A stretch of DNA of 64,000 nt, from NCBI GenBank assembly GCA_951799445.1, contig OX637287.1, positions 46,219,724 to 46,283,723 of the forward strand, written 5' to 3'. The DNA comes from Pseudisothecium myosuroides (Eukaryota; Streptophyta; Bryopsida; Hypnales; Lembophyllaceae). The notes under the pieces were generated by a model, which was not told the DNA's origin, ran no database searches, and saw only the letters and a program-made list of their open reading frames with translations. A program made the translations under genes and the position numbers. This document shows, piece by piece, positions 12,203-24,182 of this stretch; within the stretch, counting starts at the first letter, position 1; the number at the start of each line of letters is the position of its first letter.

Positions 12203-12858
12203 TTAACCCTTCAAGTACCAAACTTCTTTTTTTTTGGCAACATAGCGATTTTGGGCAACTTACTACAAATGGAATTTTTTTTTCTTTCAAATTTTTTACA
12301 CAACATGTGGTCAAAGAGTAGCTTTAAGACGTGACAATTTTCATAATTTTTGATTACATGGTTAAAAAATTATTGTACAATATGTAATTTCTATTTGTTT
12401 AGCAAGAAGCTCGGGCAGCTAAAAAAAACTTAAAAAAAAAAAAATTGAAATTGGTTTTCTAGATTTATATAAACGTAGAAAGCTTTGAATTCCATTTTAA
12501 TTAATGAAATGAAAGTTATGAGAAGTTTTAGTTTGCAGGCAGTTCTGGAATCTTTGCTCTAAAATAAACTTTGAAGTCCTTCATTTAACTCAATTTTTTA
12601 TGTTTTTGAAAAAAAATAAAAGCATTGGGTGTAGATTGTTTATGACAACATTACAACCAATGGAATTGGCAGTTTTCAAATCTATAACTAATTTAACAAT
12701 TCAGTATTTTAAATAATACTCTACTTCTTTCTACTTACTATTTTTCAAGTATGAATATGAAATTTTTTTTGTTGAAATTTTTTACATGTATTCCCCAAAT
12801 TATTTCTTCAACATATTATAGAGAGTTGAAAGTTGTAGGATTAACATTTTTAGGTTAA
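12203..12858. mobile_element. TTAA-flanked element, copy B1 (truncated)
   Basis: Begins TTAACCCTTCAAG and follows the left half of the copy at 44982-45888 (shared 'CGATTTTGGGCA', 'GGGCAGCTAAAAAAA', 'GAAAGCTTTGAAT' and 'ACAACATTACAACCA' blocks). It lacks the last roughly 270 bases expected of that type and runs into copy B2, sharing the TTAA at 12855-12858. Confidence 0.6.
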
Positions 12859-13778
12859 ACCTAAAGGGCCAAGGCATTTTTTGGCTCCAAAACCACTGAA
12901 AATTGCCATTTTTGCTACGATAACTGCCATATCAAAAAAAACATTTTTTCAAAATCTAACTGTAGGATCTTGTACTTCACTTGTCTCACATCATGTGGTA
13001 AAATTTTTATGAAGTTTGACTGTACAGATTGGAAGATATTAGCATTTGAAGTTGGAAAAGTGAGTTTTTTGAATGCTGGCCTGCAATTTCAGATTACTTT
13101 GACCCCCATTTGTGGAATATTTTTTTGCACTACGGACCATAAATTTATAATTTTTTTGTTGAACATCTGAGTTGAGTGTTAGGAATTCTTTTTTCAAAAT
13201 ATCAAAACTTGATTTTCACATATAAAAAAATTGTTAAGTAGACGTAGGTTTGAGATTGAACAAAATACAAAATTGTTAATAGCTCTAAGATGGAATTGAA
13301 AAATCATAATACCAACGGTGAGACTCTTTTTGCAAACAAGCTTCACCCTATCAAAAAAAAATTTGAAAAAATTTGAAAATTGCATTCAAAAATGAATTTT
13401 GTAAGTTGTTTTTTGAAAAAAATACATAGATTGCCCGAAAAACGAGATTGTTTGTAACTTTCTCATTATTAGTCCAAATATAATAAATCAAAGTTTCAAA
13501 TGTAGACAAAAAAAAAATCTTTCGGAAAAAAATTAAAAATTAAAAAAATTCATTCATTTTATTTATTTATTTCTGCCCGGTGAACTACTTTTAAGACTCC
13601 GGATGGCATAACTTTTGCTCCCACGCATTGATTGAAAAAAAATTATATTTTTAGAAAGCTAATGTGATTCCCTATCTTCAAAAAAAGTTTTAAGAAATCA
13701 GGTCAAAATTTTAAGTCACACGAGCCTGCCCAAAATCCCAAGTGTCCCCCAAGGGGACTTTGGGCCTTTAGGGGTTAA
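12855..13778. mobile_element. TTAA-flanked element, copy B2 (924 bp)
   Basis: Left end TTAAACCTAAAGGGCC, right end GGGCCTTTAGGGGTTAA. The left part has the shared blocks 'AAAACCACTGAAAATTGCCA' and 'TGTAGGATCTTG'. The right end keeps the subterminal palindrome (GTCCCCCAAGGGGAC). No transposase frame. Confidence 0.75.
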
Positions 13779-14976
13779 AAAGTTTGAAAGATGAAAACCT
13801 AACCATTTGGGAAGAGTTGAAAATACTTCTTTTTCATATCCAAGCAACTTGATCTTGAAATTGATAAGGGTTTTCATCCTAAATTTTTTGGGAGGACTTA
13901 TTTTAATAAGTTAACTAAAGGATTCTATGGCTAAATTTGTTAATGAATAAACATAGATGAAGATTTTAGCCTTGCTTTGGGTTTAAATACTTTGAAGCAG
14001 TTTTGGGCCTAAAAACATTGAATGCATTTAGGGGGTAATATTTGGAAGGTATGCAAGCAATCTCTTCTAAAGAGCTAGTCAAGCTTTTGTTGCAAGAGGT
14101 CTAAGGTCCAATGTAGAATCGCTCCAAAATGCCTTGTTGAACAAAGCATTTGTTAAGATAGAAACACCCAAAAACGTCGAAATAAGCAAATCAACATAGT
14201 TAGAGGCGCCTTTTATTAACAATAATATCTTTGTAGTATTAGCAATTGAAAATCATGAATTAAAAAATAAAATAAAAATCGGATGTGGCATGTAACTTCT
14301 ATAATTTTTCAAAGTTGCAGCTCCCTAAACCACTGAAACTATCCTGTAGGTGGACTTGAAACTGAAATATAATAACAAAAACATCCAACAATATTTTCTT
14401 TCCCACACAATTTTTTTGACTAGAGTAAACCCGCCAATGACCGCATAGATCTAAAAAACAAACAACAATTGTTGCCATTTACCATACAATAACCACATGA
14501 TTCAACTACCAATTCAATTGCGATGGGAACAAAATTTTGTATCACTACGCAATGATTGCACACCATGTGGTGAAGGGTTGCAAAGAATTTTTAACTAAAT
14601 TTTAGCTTCATCGCCTTTAACTTGCAATAAAATTTGTAGGAAGAAATCTTTTTGCATTCTGTTTTTTGAAGGTAAACCTTAACATGACATTTAATAATCA
14701 CAAGAAGTTTTAAAACATGCAAATCTCTATATTTATGAGGAGAAGGGTTTGAATTTTATCTATGTGGTGATTGGCAAGTTTACTCTAAATAATAGAGTTA
14801 ATTGTAAAGTGTGTGCAAGGCAAGAACAAGAGCCAGAGTTTGGAAAAAACATAGAACCAAACTCCCTCCAGCACCCAAGATTAGGTTTGATTGAGTTTGG
14901 TACCGCGTTTGTTTAGTTCTATTCTTATTTAAACCTTCCTTTGACATAGGTTCACAAGCACAAGACAACTTTACAA
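13779..14976. other. AT-rich intergenic DNA, nothing recognised
   Basis: Both strands were read; no gene, RNA or clear repeat boundary could be supported. Confidence 0.4.
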
Positions 14977-15919
14977 TTAACCCCTAAAGGCCCAAGGCCT
15001 TTTTTCTGCCAAAAAACACTCAAAACTGCCATTTCTATAGCAAGGAGTAAAAATATTTGAAAAATGTTTTTTTGGCACATCTAACCGTAGGATCTTACAC
15101 CTAACTTGTATGAGAATGTGTGGAAAAAATTTCAGAATTTTTGACTGCTCAGATTGCAAGATATCTGCGTTTAAAGTGGAAAAAACAAGTACTTCAACAC
15201 ATTGTGGGACTAGATTTTTTGACTTTAAACATTTTTAACTTAAAATTTTTGCACTATAGAGTTTTGAGCTTTAAATCTTTACAGTGGAGAATTGAGTTGA
15301 GAGTCTAGGGAAAAAAAAAATATTCAAAAAAACTTAATTATCATTCCTAAAAAAATTATTAAGTAGAAGTAGGTACGAGATAGAAGGAAAATCTAAAATA
15401 TTAATATATTTTAGATGGAATTAAAATACACTAATCCCAATGGTGAGATTGTTCTAGCAAGTAAACTTAACCATGAGAATTTATTTTTTTGAAAAATTGC
15501 AAAAATAGCATTTAGAAATGAATCCTACAAGTTATTTTTTTCAAGAAGATGGTCTAACTGCCCGAAAAACAAGAATGTCCATAACTTTCTCATAACAAAT
15601 CCAAATGAAATGAATCAAAGCTTTCCAGATAGACAAACACATAATCTACAAGAAAAAAAATATTAAAAAAAAAAATTGCCAAAAATTGTTTGTTGCCCAT
15701 ACTGCCCAGTTACAAAAAAAAAAGTAACATATTTAGCCATAACTTTTGACTCCTATTTCCAAATGTCATGAAATTTAGTGCATATGAAAGATATTCCTCA
15801 CGCCCACCTTCTATTAAAATTTCAGCTTAAAATATGGAAACCTCTAGTCACAAGTACCTGCCCAAAATTTCTATACAACCAGAAAATGCATGCCAGTCCT
15901 TTAGTCCTTTAGGGGTTAA
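14977..15919. mobile_element. TTAA-flanked element, copy C (943 bp), mosaic
   Basis: Starts TTAACCCCTAAAGGCCCAAG and ends CCTTTAGGGGTTAA. The left half matches the 43671-44597 type. The right half matches the 23248-24182 type (shared 'GCCCAGTTACAAAAAA', 'CATAACTTTTGACTCC', 'CCACCTTCTATTAAAATTTC'). It therefore looks like a recombinant between two subfamilies. TTAA is present on both sides. Confidence 0.85.
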
Positions 15920-18583
15920 CTCTAATTTCCCATACAATTTTGACATCTTATTTTAGAAATATCTTCCACTGCAGCTACTTCATATCCGGGTACGGTATAA
16001 TACTGATGAGTGAGGAAAAGGACACACAGCCACAAATTGTCGCTCATGAAGAGTTTGCAAGACTGTATTCCGCTTGCATGCCAGAGGATGCCATTCATTA
16101 TTGACGCGCACCTGCTGAAGCTATATTGGCCATGGCACGAACATTATTGGCCCTCAGTCAGGGACCCGGCCACGGCAGCATCTTGCCCCTCTCAGTCAGT
16201 CACATGAAAAGAATTGACACTAAGTGTTGAGCTCATCGATCAATGGAGACCCCAATCATGGCATTCAAGCAACTCTCATCATTGGTCATTGAACTTATAC
16301 ACCGCAAACGAAAATAATCCTCAGCAAGTTAGCACAAAATAACAAACCATCAATTGATCTTCAACAGACCTTCAAAAACATTCAACAGATTGAAGCAAAA
16401 AAGTTCTAACTGAAGCTCCAATAATTATGTACACATCCAGAACGAGCCCTTCAATTCTGTGTCTCACTGAAGTACAAAAATACTATCAATGTGGTCAATC
16501 ATGTTGCTGGGCTATAAGATCAGTTGAGGACGAGAATGATGATCAATATAATTAGAAGCTTTCAATCCTTCTTGTTCCTTCTTTTGTACCATAAGCTTAT
16601 CAATTGAATGTCAGGGAAACAATTGAGAAAAGTTTGCAATTTTCCTGTTAATCCATACCTTAAGACATGTTGTTTGTTTTGTTTTGTTTTGTTTGTCACG
16701 TCGAGATCTCCCGGACCGTGCGTCCCCCGGTGGCATGCTTGGTACCGTCGGAAAGCCCTCGGCCGGGAGGGGTGCACGGGCTTGGTTTCGTGGTGTTTGG
16801 AGTTAAGGTGCGGAAGTTATTGAATTTCGAAGGATTTGTGGATAAAAAAATTAGGAAATTACTTTTACTTTGATTTGTGTTGGGCTCTTGGTACAGTCGG
16901 AAAGCTCTGGGCAAGGAGGGGTGCACGGGCTTGGTTTCGTGGCGTTTGGACCTACGGTGTGAAAGTTATGGATTTTTGAATTATTTTTAGATCTTAAAAT
17001 TTTTAAAAATCATGTATCTTTTTGAACCAAACTTTCATGGCGTTTGGACCTGTAGAGGGAAAGTTATGGGTTTTTGAGTTATTTTGGGTTCTCAAAATGA
17101 CTTTTACTTTTGTTTTGGGTGTGGCAACGGCAAAGGGCTACACTAGTATTACTGATAGCAAATGGGTTATTCAATGGTTTACTTCATCATGTGTTCTTAA
17201 CTGCACAGTGAAAAAAATTGTCAAATTTGGTTTCCTGATTTTCATGTTTAAAATACTTCAAATTTGAATCTGGGGATTTCATCCTACTGGTCTTTAGGAA
17301 GGGCTACTTATAATGACACTCACCCAAAATTTTCAGCCTGAGAATGTAGAAATTGAGTGCAAATTTGATTAGGAGAATGTAGACTGTAGAGTGTAGAGTG
17401 ACCTGAAGTTTTGGATTGATGCCATCAAGGACTTTAAACCCTCATAGCTTTGCATATGGCATCCAATTAACCTCAATATTCAATACAGTATGTACTTTGG
17501 TGTATTGAAACCCACTCTCATTAATAGCAGGAACATTTGGGCAGTACAGAAAGCAATTTTTCAATGGAGTCATGAAGCTACTCACATCCATAGACATGGA
17601 TGAAACGTGCTTAACATGGATGATAAATCAATTATTAATCCAGATCATGCACATCCATTCACCCAAAATCCAGGTATGCTCTTTGAAGATTTTGTAGCAA
17701 ATTTATTAACTATATGAACTATATCATCTATTGTGAAAGGGAGAATCCATTGCCAAATTGTATTGCTCAAACTCGCTACCAAAAATCCCTGCTCACACAA
17801 CCTCTCAGATCTTCCCAGACATTATCCAATGCCAGTACTCTTGCAATAAGCTTAACACAAAGACCAATCCCTTAACTGAGCTGAAGGATATCTTGCAGTC
17901 ATAGGCTCATCGCTGAAGAATAATTTCATACCATTGGGAGTTATAACAATCTCCGATGGAACTGGAAGCAAATCCAATACCCCGTAATTACTACCCTGGA
18001 AGCAAAATAACTGCGACCCATATGATGAAGTGTGGGAGACTTTGCTGGCAAGGCAGTCACGTACAGTACAGTACAGCAATGAAACCAACGGCAGGGGCGA
18101 AATGATGAAACCAGAAATTTGAAAGCTTTCCTGTCAGACATAGAAATGCTTGCAAACCCAGGTCGGCAGTCGAAGCTGCCATTGCAAGCTTGCTCCTTCT
18201 TGCCTTTCCCAGTTTACTCCTTCAAGCTGTTGCGTCAGTTTCTCCATCGTCAAGCTAGCTCGATCTACATCGCCGTAGCGTTCTACGTTTCTTGCATTTC
18301 GCCAGGTACACATTGTTGCTGCTCAAGTGGTTACCTTTCTTTGCAATCGAATGTGTGTGAGGTTTTGCATCAAATCCAGACCTTACGTGAACTCAAGCTA
18401 CTTTGTACTCTGCTCAATCCTCCTGTCAATGCTAATGTCGCCGATGGCATGGCAGCTGTAGCTTGCATTGTTGCTGGGTGGGCTTCCGTGAACTCAAGCT
18501 TTGTGTTTGTGTGTGTTTGCGTTTGCGGGAACGTTTGATAGAAGCAGTTTGCAGTCGGAGTTTGCAGCAATAGTTTGGTCAAG
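15920..18583. other. Intergenic DNA and upstream region of the DUF1218 gene
   Basis: No gene is supported before 18584. It holds a degenerate GC-rich repeat (16735-17095). The last few hundred bases are GC-richer and probably include promoter and 5' leader of the DUF1218 gene; a 139-codon frame at 18119-18538 starts at TTG and shows no family signature. Confidence 0.4.
16735..17095. repeat. Degenerate direct repeats, ~150-bp spacing
   Basis: The block 'GTACCGTCGGAAAGC' ... 'GAGGGGTGCACGGGCTTGGT' recurs about 150 bases later as 'GTACAGTCGGAAAGC' ... 'GAGGGGTGCACGGGCTTGGT'. A third partial unit (GGCGTTTGGACCTGTAG, GAAAGTTATGGG) starts near 17038. It is much more GC-rich than its surroundings. 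Confidence 0.65.
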
Positions 18584-19534
18584 ATGGGGTCTGCTTCTGG
18601 CTTGGTGATCGGCGTCAGCGCCGTCTTCTACCTCATCGCCTTTGGTCTTGCTCTCGGGGCAATGGCCAGGAGGAGCAAGGTGATCACGACTTTGAACATT
18701 TCTCTATTCACTGTTCTCTGCTTTTTGTTCTCCATTCTTTGATCTCTTTTTTGTTGGTGCGTGAAACTTCATTTAAACTCAGTAGATTGTGCTGTACGTT
18801 TGCAATTTCTTCTCTCTTGATTCTTGGTTATGTCGATCCCTTTCTTTGTGACTCCTTCAGTCTTGCTGGAACGACGATTGTAGACAGGCCTTGGTGATCT
18901 TTCGATCGGCTGTATCTACAGGCATCTGACGGAATGGAGGATTGGTTTGCTTTTAGGGGGACGTGACGACAATCGACGAGGACATGGGCTCCTTAAAGTG
19001 CCAGTACACAACAGACATGGCGACAGGCCTCGCTGCCGGCGCTTTCCTGTTCCTCTTGGTTGCGCAGACTCTCGTTATGGGTGTTACAAAATGTCTCTGC
19101 TGCGGGAGTAGCGCTAAGCCAGGAGGCGCTCGAGCTGTCGCTTTCATTCTATTCATCCTCTCATGGTAACCAAACGAGCTCTCAACTGCATCTACTTGCG
19201 TTCTTTGTCCCAGTGTTCTCTCGAGCTTTCGATCAATTGCTTACAAACGTTTTGATGAGTGTGGTGCAGGATATGTTTCATTATAGCCTCGGCAGCGCTC
19301 ATCGCGGGTGCAAGCGAGAACAAAATCCAGACCAAGGGCTTGTTCTATACGTCAGACCCAACTGTGACGTGCAAGCAAGTGCAGAAGAGTTTGTTTGCAG
19401 CAGCCGCGGCTTTCACCTTCATCACGGCTCTGACAGCTGAGATTTACTACATTCTAATCTCGATGGCGCGAGAGGGAGGCTCGGCGTGGCCGTCGTATAA
19501 CAACAACAATGGAACTCCAAGTGCCTACACTTGA
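18584..19534 (+). CDS. DUF1218 four-helix membrane protein, three exons
   Basis: Exons 18584-18679, 18957-19165 and 19270-19534 join with GT...AG introns to give 189 residues. The first exon gives MGSASGLVIGVSAVFYLIAF, the first membrane helix. Exon 2 carries the conserved 'LKCQYTTD' segment, a second helix (GLAAGAFLFLLVAQTLVMGV), a CLCCG cluster and most of helix 3. Exon 3 completes helix 3 and adds helix 4 (AFTFITALTAEIYYILISMA). This matches the plant DUF1218 family, which includes Arabidopsis MWL1/2 (secondary wall lignin) and DESIGUAL/VCC proteins (auxin-linked symmetry and vein patterning), about 180-200 residues at the ER or plasma membrane. The intron 2 boundary splits the Trp codon of 'SWICF'. 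Which paralogue it is cannot be told, so no symbol is given. Confidence 0.88.
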
Positions 19535-20513
19535 AACCCAAGATCGACTTCTACAGTTTTGGGCAAGCCAGAGCTACTTAGGTCTTACTCTTGCCTAGTT
19601 ACATGGAAGTGTACCTCATGCCTCCATCAAGCAACTAAACTTCAGTCATTCTGCAGTTTTGGGCCAGCGCAACTTAGGTCTTCCTATTGCTCACATGGAA
19701 GTGTACCTTATACCTCATCGAGCAACTGGACTTCAATCATTCTACTGTTTTGATTCATTTTGATGCTCTCATCAATCAAAGGAAACCAGAATCATTTGGA
19801 CATTTTCAATTCCTCTCTCATTTGATGAATGTAGCTTTATGGACATTGTCCTCTTGCATTTGAGGCATATAAGTCCGAGGGCGGTTAGACATCATGTCTC
19901 CGGCCAAAGTGATCTTCGCTGTTTAGCAGAAATCCATGTACTGTCATCTTGCTACGATTCACTGACAACAGATCATCGCATGTTCACGGAAGTTCAATCT
20001 GCAGGATTTCACGGTTAGAGAGTTTCATGCACACGTTTGCATTTTCGAAATTTGCATTTTTCAAAAATTTAAACGTATTACTGGATATCCTGACGCAGCT
20101 TGATTTTGTGCTCAATGCGCCTCTTCGGAAGAGTTGCGTCCGTCGAGGATACTAGGTCGCCATGCTGTACAAGGGTGCCAAAGCTAGAGAACCCTGTCTC
20201 AGTTCTCTCTCCGAATTCCGCACAGGCTTGCACAGAATAGGTAGGACTTATAGCATTTAGGGTTTCAAAACCGAGCGTGGGGAGCTTAGAATCTCTCAGC
20301 GGCAGAATTTCTGTCGCCTGGCTTGCTCCCCTTCCACAGGCTTGCACAGAATAGGACTTCCACCATCTACGGTTTCGTTCGTGGAGAGTTGGTTGAATTT
20401 CTGACCTCCATTTGTAGATTTATCTGCGACTGACTGACAGCAATCCTATCTCCACCGCAACTCTATTCGAGCCTCTCCAGGTAAGCTCCGTTAAGCCCTA
20501 ACAATCTGCTGAG
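19535..20513. promoter_or_regulatory. 3' region of DUF1218 gene and upstream region of the next gene
   Basis: The first part is presumably the DUF1218 3' UTR and contains a diverged direct repeat (TTTTGGGC.AGC..., CACATGGAAGTGTACCT...). The second part is presumably promoter and leader of the gene at 20514, with a tandem duplication of the block 'CAGGCTTGCACAGAATAGG' at 20222 and 20337. Confidence 0.4.
20222..20420. repeat. Duplicated block upstream of the 20514 gene
   Basis: CAGGCTTGCACAGAATAGG occurs at about 20222 and again about 20337, each followed by 'GGACTT', a 'TTTAGGGTTTC/CTACGGTTTC' element and 'GAATTTCTG'. The unit is about 115 bases and lies just upstream of the gene. Confidence 0.6.
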
Positions 20514-21194
20514 ATGTCGAACCGCCAAGACAGCTTTCACCCCTTCACAGAAAAGCTGTACAAATCTCGCGACCCCCCTTACCAAGACCCCACCAAACCC
20601 CGCGCCGCCGACTTCTACGACTCCGAGGTCTCCATCAACTGGAAATCTTGCGACCGACCTCAACCCGACGACAGCGAGACGTTCGCCAACAACCCCCAGT
20701 GGCTCAAAGACCACGACCGTCGCGACTACCGCCACCGCCGCATCGAGCAGATCCTCCAGCACGTCTGTCTCCGCAACAAGGATGAGCCTTTCGACATTTA
20801 CATTGAGAGAGCTTACTGCGATGCGCATGTGGCTCTCAAAGCACATGGCAAGGGAGAGTATGGAGATGATTATCCCACATTGCTCGATCGATGGGTGTTT
20901 CGGTTCGTGAAAGGGTTTAAACTTCTGTCGAGATTGAATGGGAAGAAGTGGGATCCGAATGATGAGAAGATGCTCACGAAGCTCGTGACGGAGGAGTGCG
21001 AGATTCTGAGCAAGCAAGATGAGGTGTTTGTGGATCCGTATGAGAAAGTGAGGAAGGTGAAGAGAGCGTGGGAGCCCGTGAAAGATGACAACTATCCTCC
21101 TGGAGGAGGGCCGGGAATGTGGAATCCTCCTGGACCGTCCCAAACTGATTTGAATCCTGCGTTGCATCGGATGTTCCATGACAGATATCAATGA
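20514..21194 (+). CDS. Conserved-looking single-exon protein of unknown function, 226 aa
   Basis: Begins at ATG 20514 and ends at 21194 without an intron. The reading frame has strong coding character (third-position G/C bias, no homopolymer runs) in a GC-rich island. The protein is soluble and highly charged: an aromatic/Pro/Arg-rich N-terminus (HPFTEKLYKSRDPPYQDP), a basic block around residues 66-75 (DHDRRDYRHRRIEQ), Cys residues in 'QHVCLRN' and 'RAYCDAHV', a helical middle (LLDRWVFRFVKGFKLL), and a Gly/Pro tail (PPGGGPGMWNPPG) ending HRMFHDRYQ. No membrane segment or certain targeting signal is seen. Size and charge recall accessory mitochondrial complex subunits, but I do not recognise the family and assign no function. 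A strong donor-like CAGGTAAG at about 20479 lies in the leader, so a spliced leader is possible. Confidence 0.7.
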   Translation: MSNRQDSFHPFTEKLYKSRDPPYQDPTKPRAADFYDSEVSINWKSCDRPQPDDSETFANNPQWLKDHDRRDYRHRRIEQILQHVCLRNKDEPFDIYIERAYCDAHVALKAHGKGEYGDDYPTLLDRWVFRFVKGFKLLSRLNGKKWDPNDEKMLTKLVTEECEILSKQDEVFVDPYEKVRKVKRAWEPVKDDNYPPGGGPGMWNPPGPSQTDLNPALHRMFHDRYQ

Positions 21195-21889
21195 CAATCA
21201 CAGCAGATAAACATTCCTTGCTCCCTTGAATGAGTTTGCTTTGCTGTTTTGGTAATCCTGAAGGTAGGTCGAGATTGAAGTTCTGAAAGAGTTTCTATGT
21301 TGAGGGGTGTACTCGTTTCTTTGCATCCCCTGTTCTAACTCCATGATGGCGCTCAAAGTTCGTGATATGCAGGTTAATTCTGGACAGATGAGGCCGTTGT
21401 GAAGCTCAATCTTGCCTTTGATTGCAAGAGTTCAGATGGATTATCGCGAGACCGCTTTGGATGCAGACAGTAGTGGATGGGAACTAGCTGAAATTGCTTA
21501 GAGTAAACTTACTCTTGTTTTCCAGAAATTAATAGACCTAGTTTTGCCAATTCAACTCATATATGTATGAGACATTGATATTTAGGACTTTGAATTTTAG
21601 AAATGTTTCCAGATTCTCCAATTCTTGGCCTCATTACCGGGAATATTAGCATGTGCCTGAGCTCTGATCAGTCTGTGTGAACCTTCTGTTTTCGATCTCA
21701 GGTCATGGCATGTAGTTAATTCAGTTGTCTGTGTTCAAAGCTGAGTACAACTATGATACGGACTGGAATCCAGAATGAGCAAGACGCGAGCTTCTTGCAT
21801 GACTTACACCAGTTATCGAGTGATATATCGAAGAAACAGTTTCCAAATGATCATTTTTTGGCCACATCGATGAGAGTCTGAATTGCCAT
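21195..21889. other. 3' side of the 20514 gene and intergenic DNA
   Basis: Moderately GC-rich at first (probable 3' UTR), then AT-rich. No further gene is supported. Confidence 0.4.
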
Positions 21890-22400
21890 TAAATTGTTAA
21901 TAGCTATAAGGTGGAGTTAAATCACACTAATCCCAATTTATGGTGAGATTGTTCTCACAATCCAAGTCAACTTTGTGGAACTTTTGTTTTGGAAAAATGT
22001 GAAAATTGAACTCATAAATGAATCCTATACATTCCATTTTCAAGAAGATGCTTTGCTTGCCCGCAAAACAAGATGCTCCATAAGTTTCAAATTACAAATA
22101 TGAATAGGATGAATCCACACTTTTCATATAAACAAAAATACAATCTATGAGAAACAAATTTATAAAATTTTTATTTCAAGTTTTTGAGGATTTCTTTTGT
22201 TGTCCACTGAGTTGAAATTTGGACTAATTGTGATCTGACTTTTGCTTCTGATCACTAACTGAAATGAAAATTATATTCACAAAAAGCTAATCAATTTTTT
22301 TGATCTTGCAAAAAAGTTTCAAAAATAATGTCCAAAATTAGGTTTACAGGAACCTACCCCAAATCCATTTTGTACCCTAGTTGTAGGAGCAATGGAAATT
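21890..22400. mobile_element. Decayed TTAA-type element fragment (copy D)
   Basis: Keeps the shared order of blocks: 'TTGTTAATAGCTATAAGGTGG', 'CACTAATCCCAA', 'GGTGAGATTGTTCT', 'TTTTCAAGAAGATGCT', 'GCCCGCAAAACAAGATG' and 'GGAACCTACCCCAAAT'. The left end is missing and the right end has drifted. Confidence 0.55.
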
Positions 22401-22526
22401 AAGGGTTTAACATTGGGATTGAATTGTTTGGTTGCTTTTTGTTTGGCAACAAGGATAAAAGCTACTCCTAAAACATAGTTTCTCCCTATTCATGGAGGAG
22501 TTTGACATCATGAAGCTCCATAAAAC

Positions 22527-22647
22527 TATGTTAATCCCTAAGTGCCTAAGCCTTTCTAAGTGTGTTTTTTCTATGAAAAAAGAGCATGGACTTATAGTTA
22601 TCTCCAATGAAGCAAATTATTTTTTCTCAAAATCTAACCGTATAGGT
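22527..22647. mobile_element. Decayed end of a TTAA-type element (copy D2)
   Basis: Begins GTTAATCCCTAAGTGCC and keeps the 'TCAAAATCTAACCGTA' block found inside the intact ends; the rest is lost into a tandem repeat. Confidence 0.45.
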
Positions 22648-22934
22648 GTTTAAAGAGCTTGATTATTAGTATACTATCCAATTTCGAGTATAAAAGTGCA
22701 TAGGAGTTGTGAAATTATAACAAGAAAAATGTATGTTTTTTATTTTTAATAGCTGCCCCTTCTCCACAATGTTTGAGAAATTTGTATACATGTTTAAAGA
22801 GCTTGATTATTAGTATGCTCACCAATTTCGAGTTTAAAATTGCATAGGAGTTGTGAATTTATAACAAGAAAAATGTATGCTTTTATTTTTAATATGTTGC
22901 CCCCTCCCCACAATGTTTGAGAAATTTACATATA
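22648..22934. repeat. Tandem duplication, 144-bp unit, two copies
   Basis: The unit GTTTAAAGAGCTTGATTATT starts at 22648 and again at 22792. Both continue through 'CCAATTTCGAGT', 'GCATAGGAGTTGTGAA', 'TATAACAAGAAAAATGTATG' and 'CCACAATGTTTGAGAAATTT' with about 90% identity. Confidence 0.8.
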
Positions 22935-23247
22935 AGAGGTTTTGGGGATTGGAGGTGATATGAACAACTACAAATGATGTTGGTACACTAAAATAAGCTT
23001 TCAAAAAACTTAATTTCACATGAAAAGCTATCAAACTCATTACACAATCTACTTTGCAATTGTTGAAATGCAATTTTTTTGATAAGTAGAAATTGCAAGT
23101 AACTCCAAATCAACACTTGCATGTTTAAATTTTCAACGGTGAAAATCATAAAAATACTTTATTCTTTCCATTGGGACCGTTTTCAAAACAAATGAATTTA
23201 AGTACAATTTTTTAGATCTCAATTTAAGGGAAATTGGCAAGCTTTGC

Positions 23248-24182
23248 TTAACTCCTAAAGTTCCATGACTATGTTTTTCTTGAAACCACTCAAAAACTGC
23301 CATTTTCAATACAAGAATCAAATTTTTGAAAAAAAACTTCTTTTTGACATATATAACCATAGGATCCTGTAGTACACTGGTTTGAAAAGATGAAGAAAAA
23401 AATTCAGAAATTTCCACCATGTGGATTGCAAGATATTAGCGTTTGAATGGACAAAAATCCTTTTTTTGGCCCGGTGAAAAACCGGGCAGCTGCACTTCAC
23501 AAGCTCACTTTTCTATGAAAAAATGTTCAAAATGGTGGTGCTTCTTTGAATTCTTTTTTCTAAACAAGTTTTTTACATGCTTGAAAATTTTCAAGTCATT
23601 TGGAATTATACAACATATAGGAAAAAAATAGTAAGTAGAAAGAAATAGAGAATGATTCAAAATACTAAATTGTTAAGATTTTAATTATGGAATTGAAAAA
23701 TGTCAATCACAATGGTTGTAGTGTTGTTTTAAACAATTTACATCTTATGATTTTATTTTTTTCAAAAAATATTGAAAATTGAGTGAAATAAACGACTTTA
23801 AAGTCTATTTTAGAGTAGAAAATCCATAGCTGCTCGCAAACTAAAACTCCTCATAACTTTTGACTCATTGGTCAAAATAGAATGATTCAAAGCTTTCCAT
23901 ATATATTTATTACTCTAGAAAATCAATTTCAAATTTTCTTTTAAAAAAAAGTGATTTTTGCTGATCTACCCGAATTGCCCAGTTACAAAAAAAAGTAACA
24001 TATTAGGCCATAACTTTTGACTCATATTTCCAAATGTCATGAAATTTAGTGCATATAAAAGATATTCCTTGTCCCCACCTTCTATTAAAATTTCAACCAA
24101 AAATATGGAAATATCTAGTCACACGTATCTGTTTAAAATTTCTATATTGCCAAAAAACACATGCGGGTCCTTTAGGGGTTAA
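23248..24182. mobile_element. TTAA-flanked element, copy E (935 bp)
   Basis: Left end TTAACTCCTAAAGTTCCATG, right end GCGGGTCCTTTAGGGGTTAA. It defines a second subfamily, shared with 44982-45888 and 48571-49508 (blocks 'ACTATGTTTTTC', 'GCAGCTGCACTTCACAAG', 'CATAACTTTTGACTCAT'). No ATG-started transposase frame. Confidence 0.82.

Noticed and set aside
18119..18538. 139-codon frame upstream of the DUF1218 gene
   Set aside because: It begins at TTG, crosses the promoter/leader region and has no family signature.
20463..21197. 244-codon frame antisense to the 20514 gene
   Set aside because: It is a shadow of the GC-biased plus-strand gene; its composition is low-complexity and no motif is seen.
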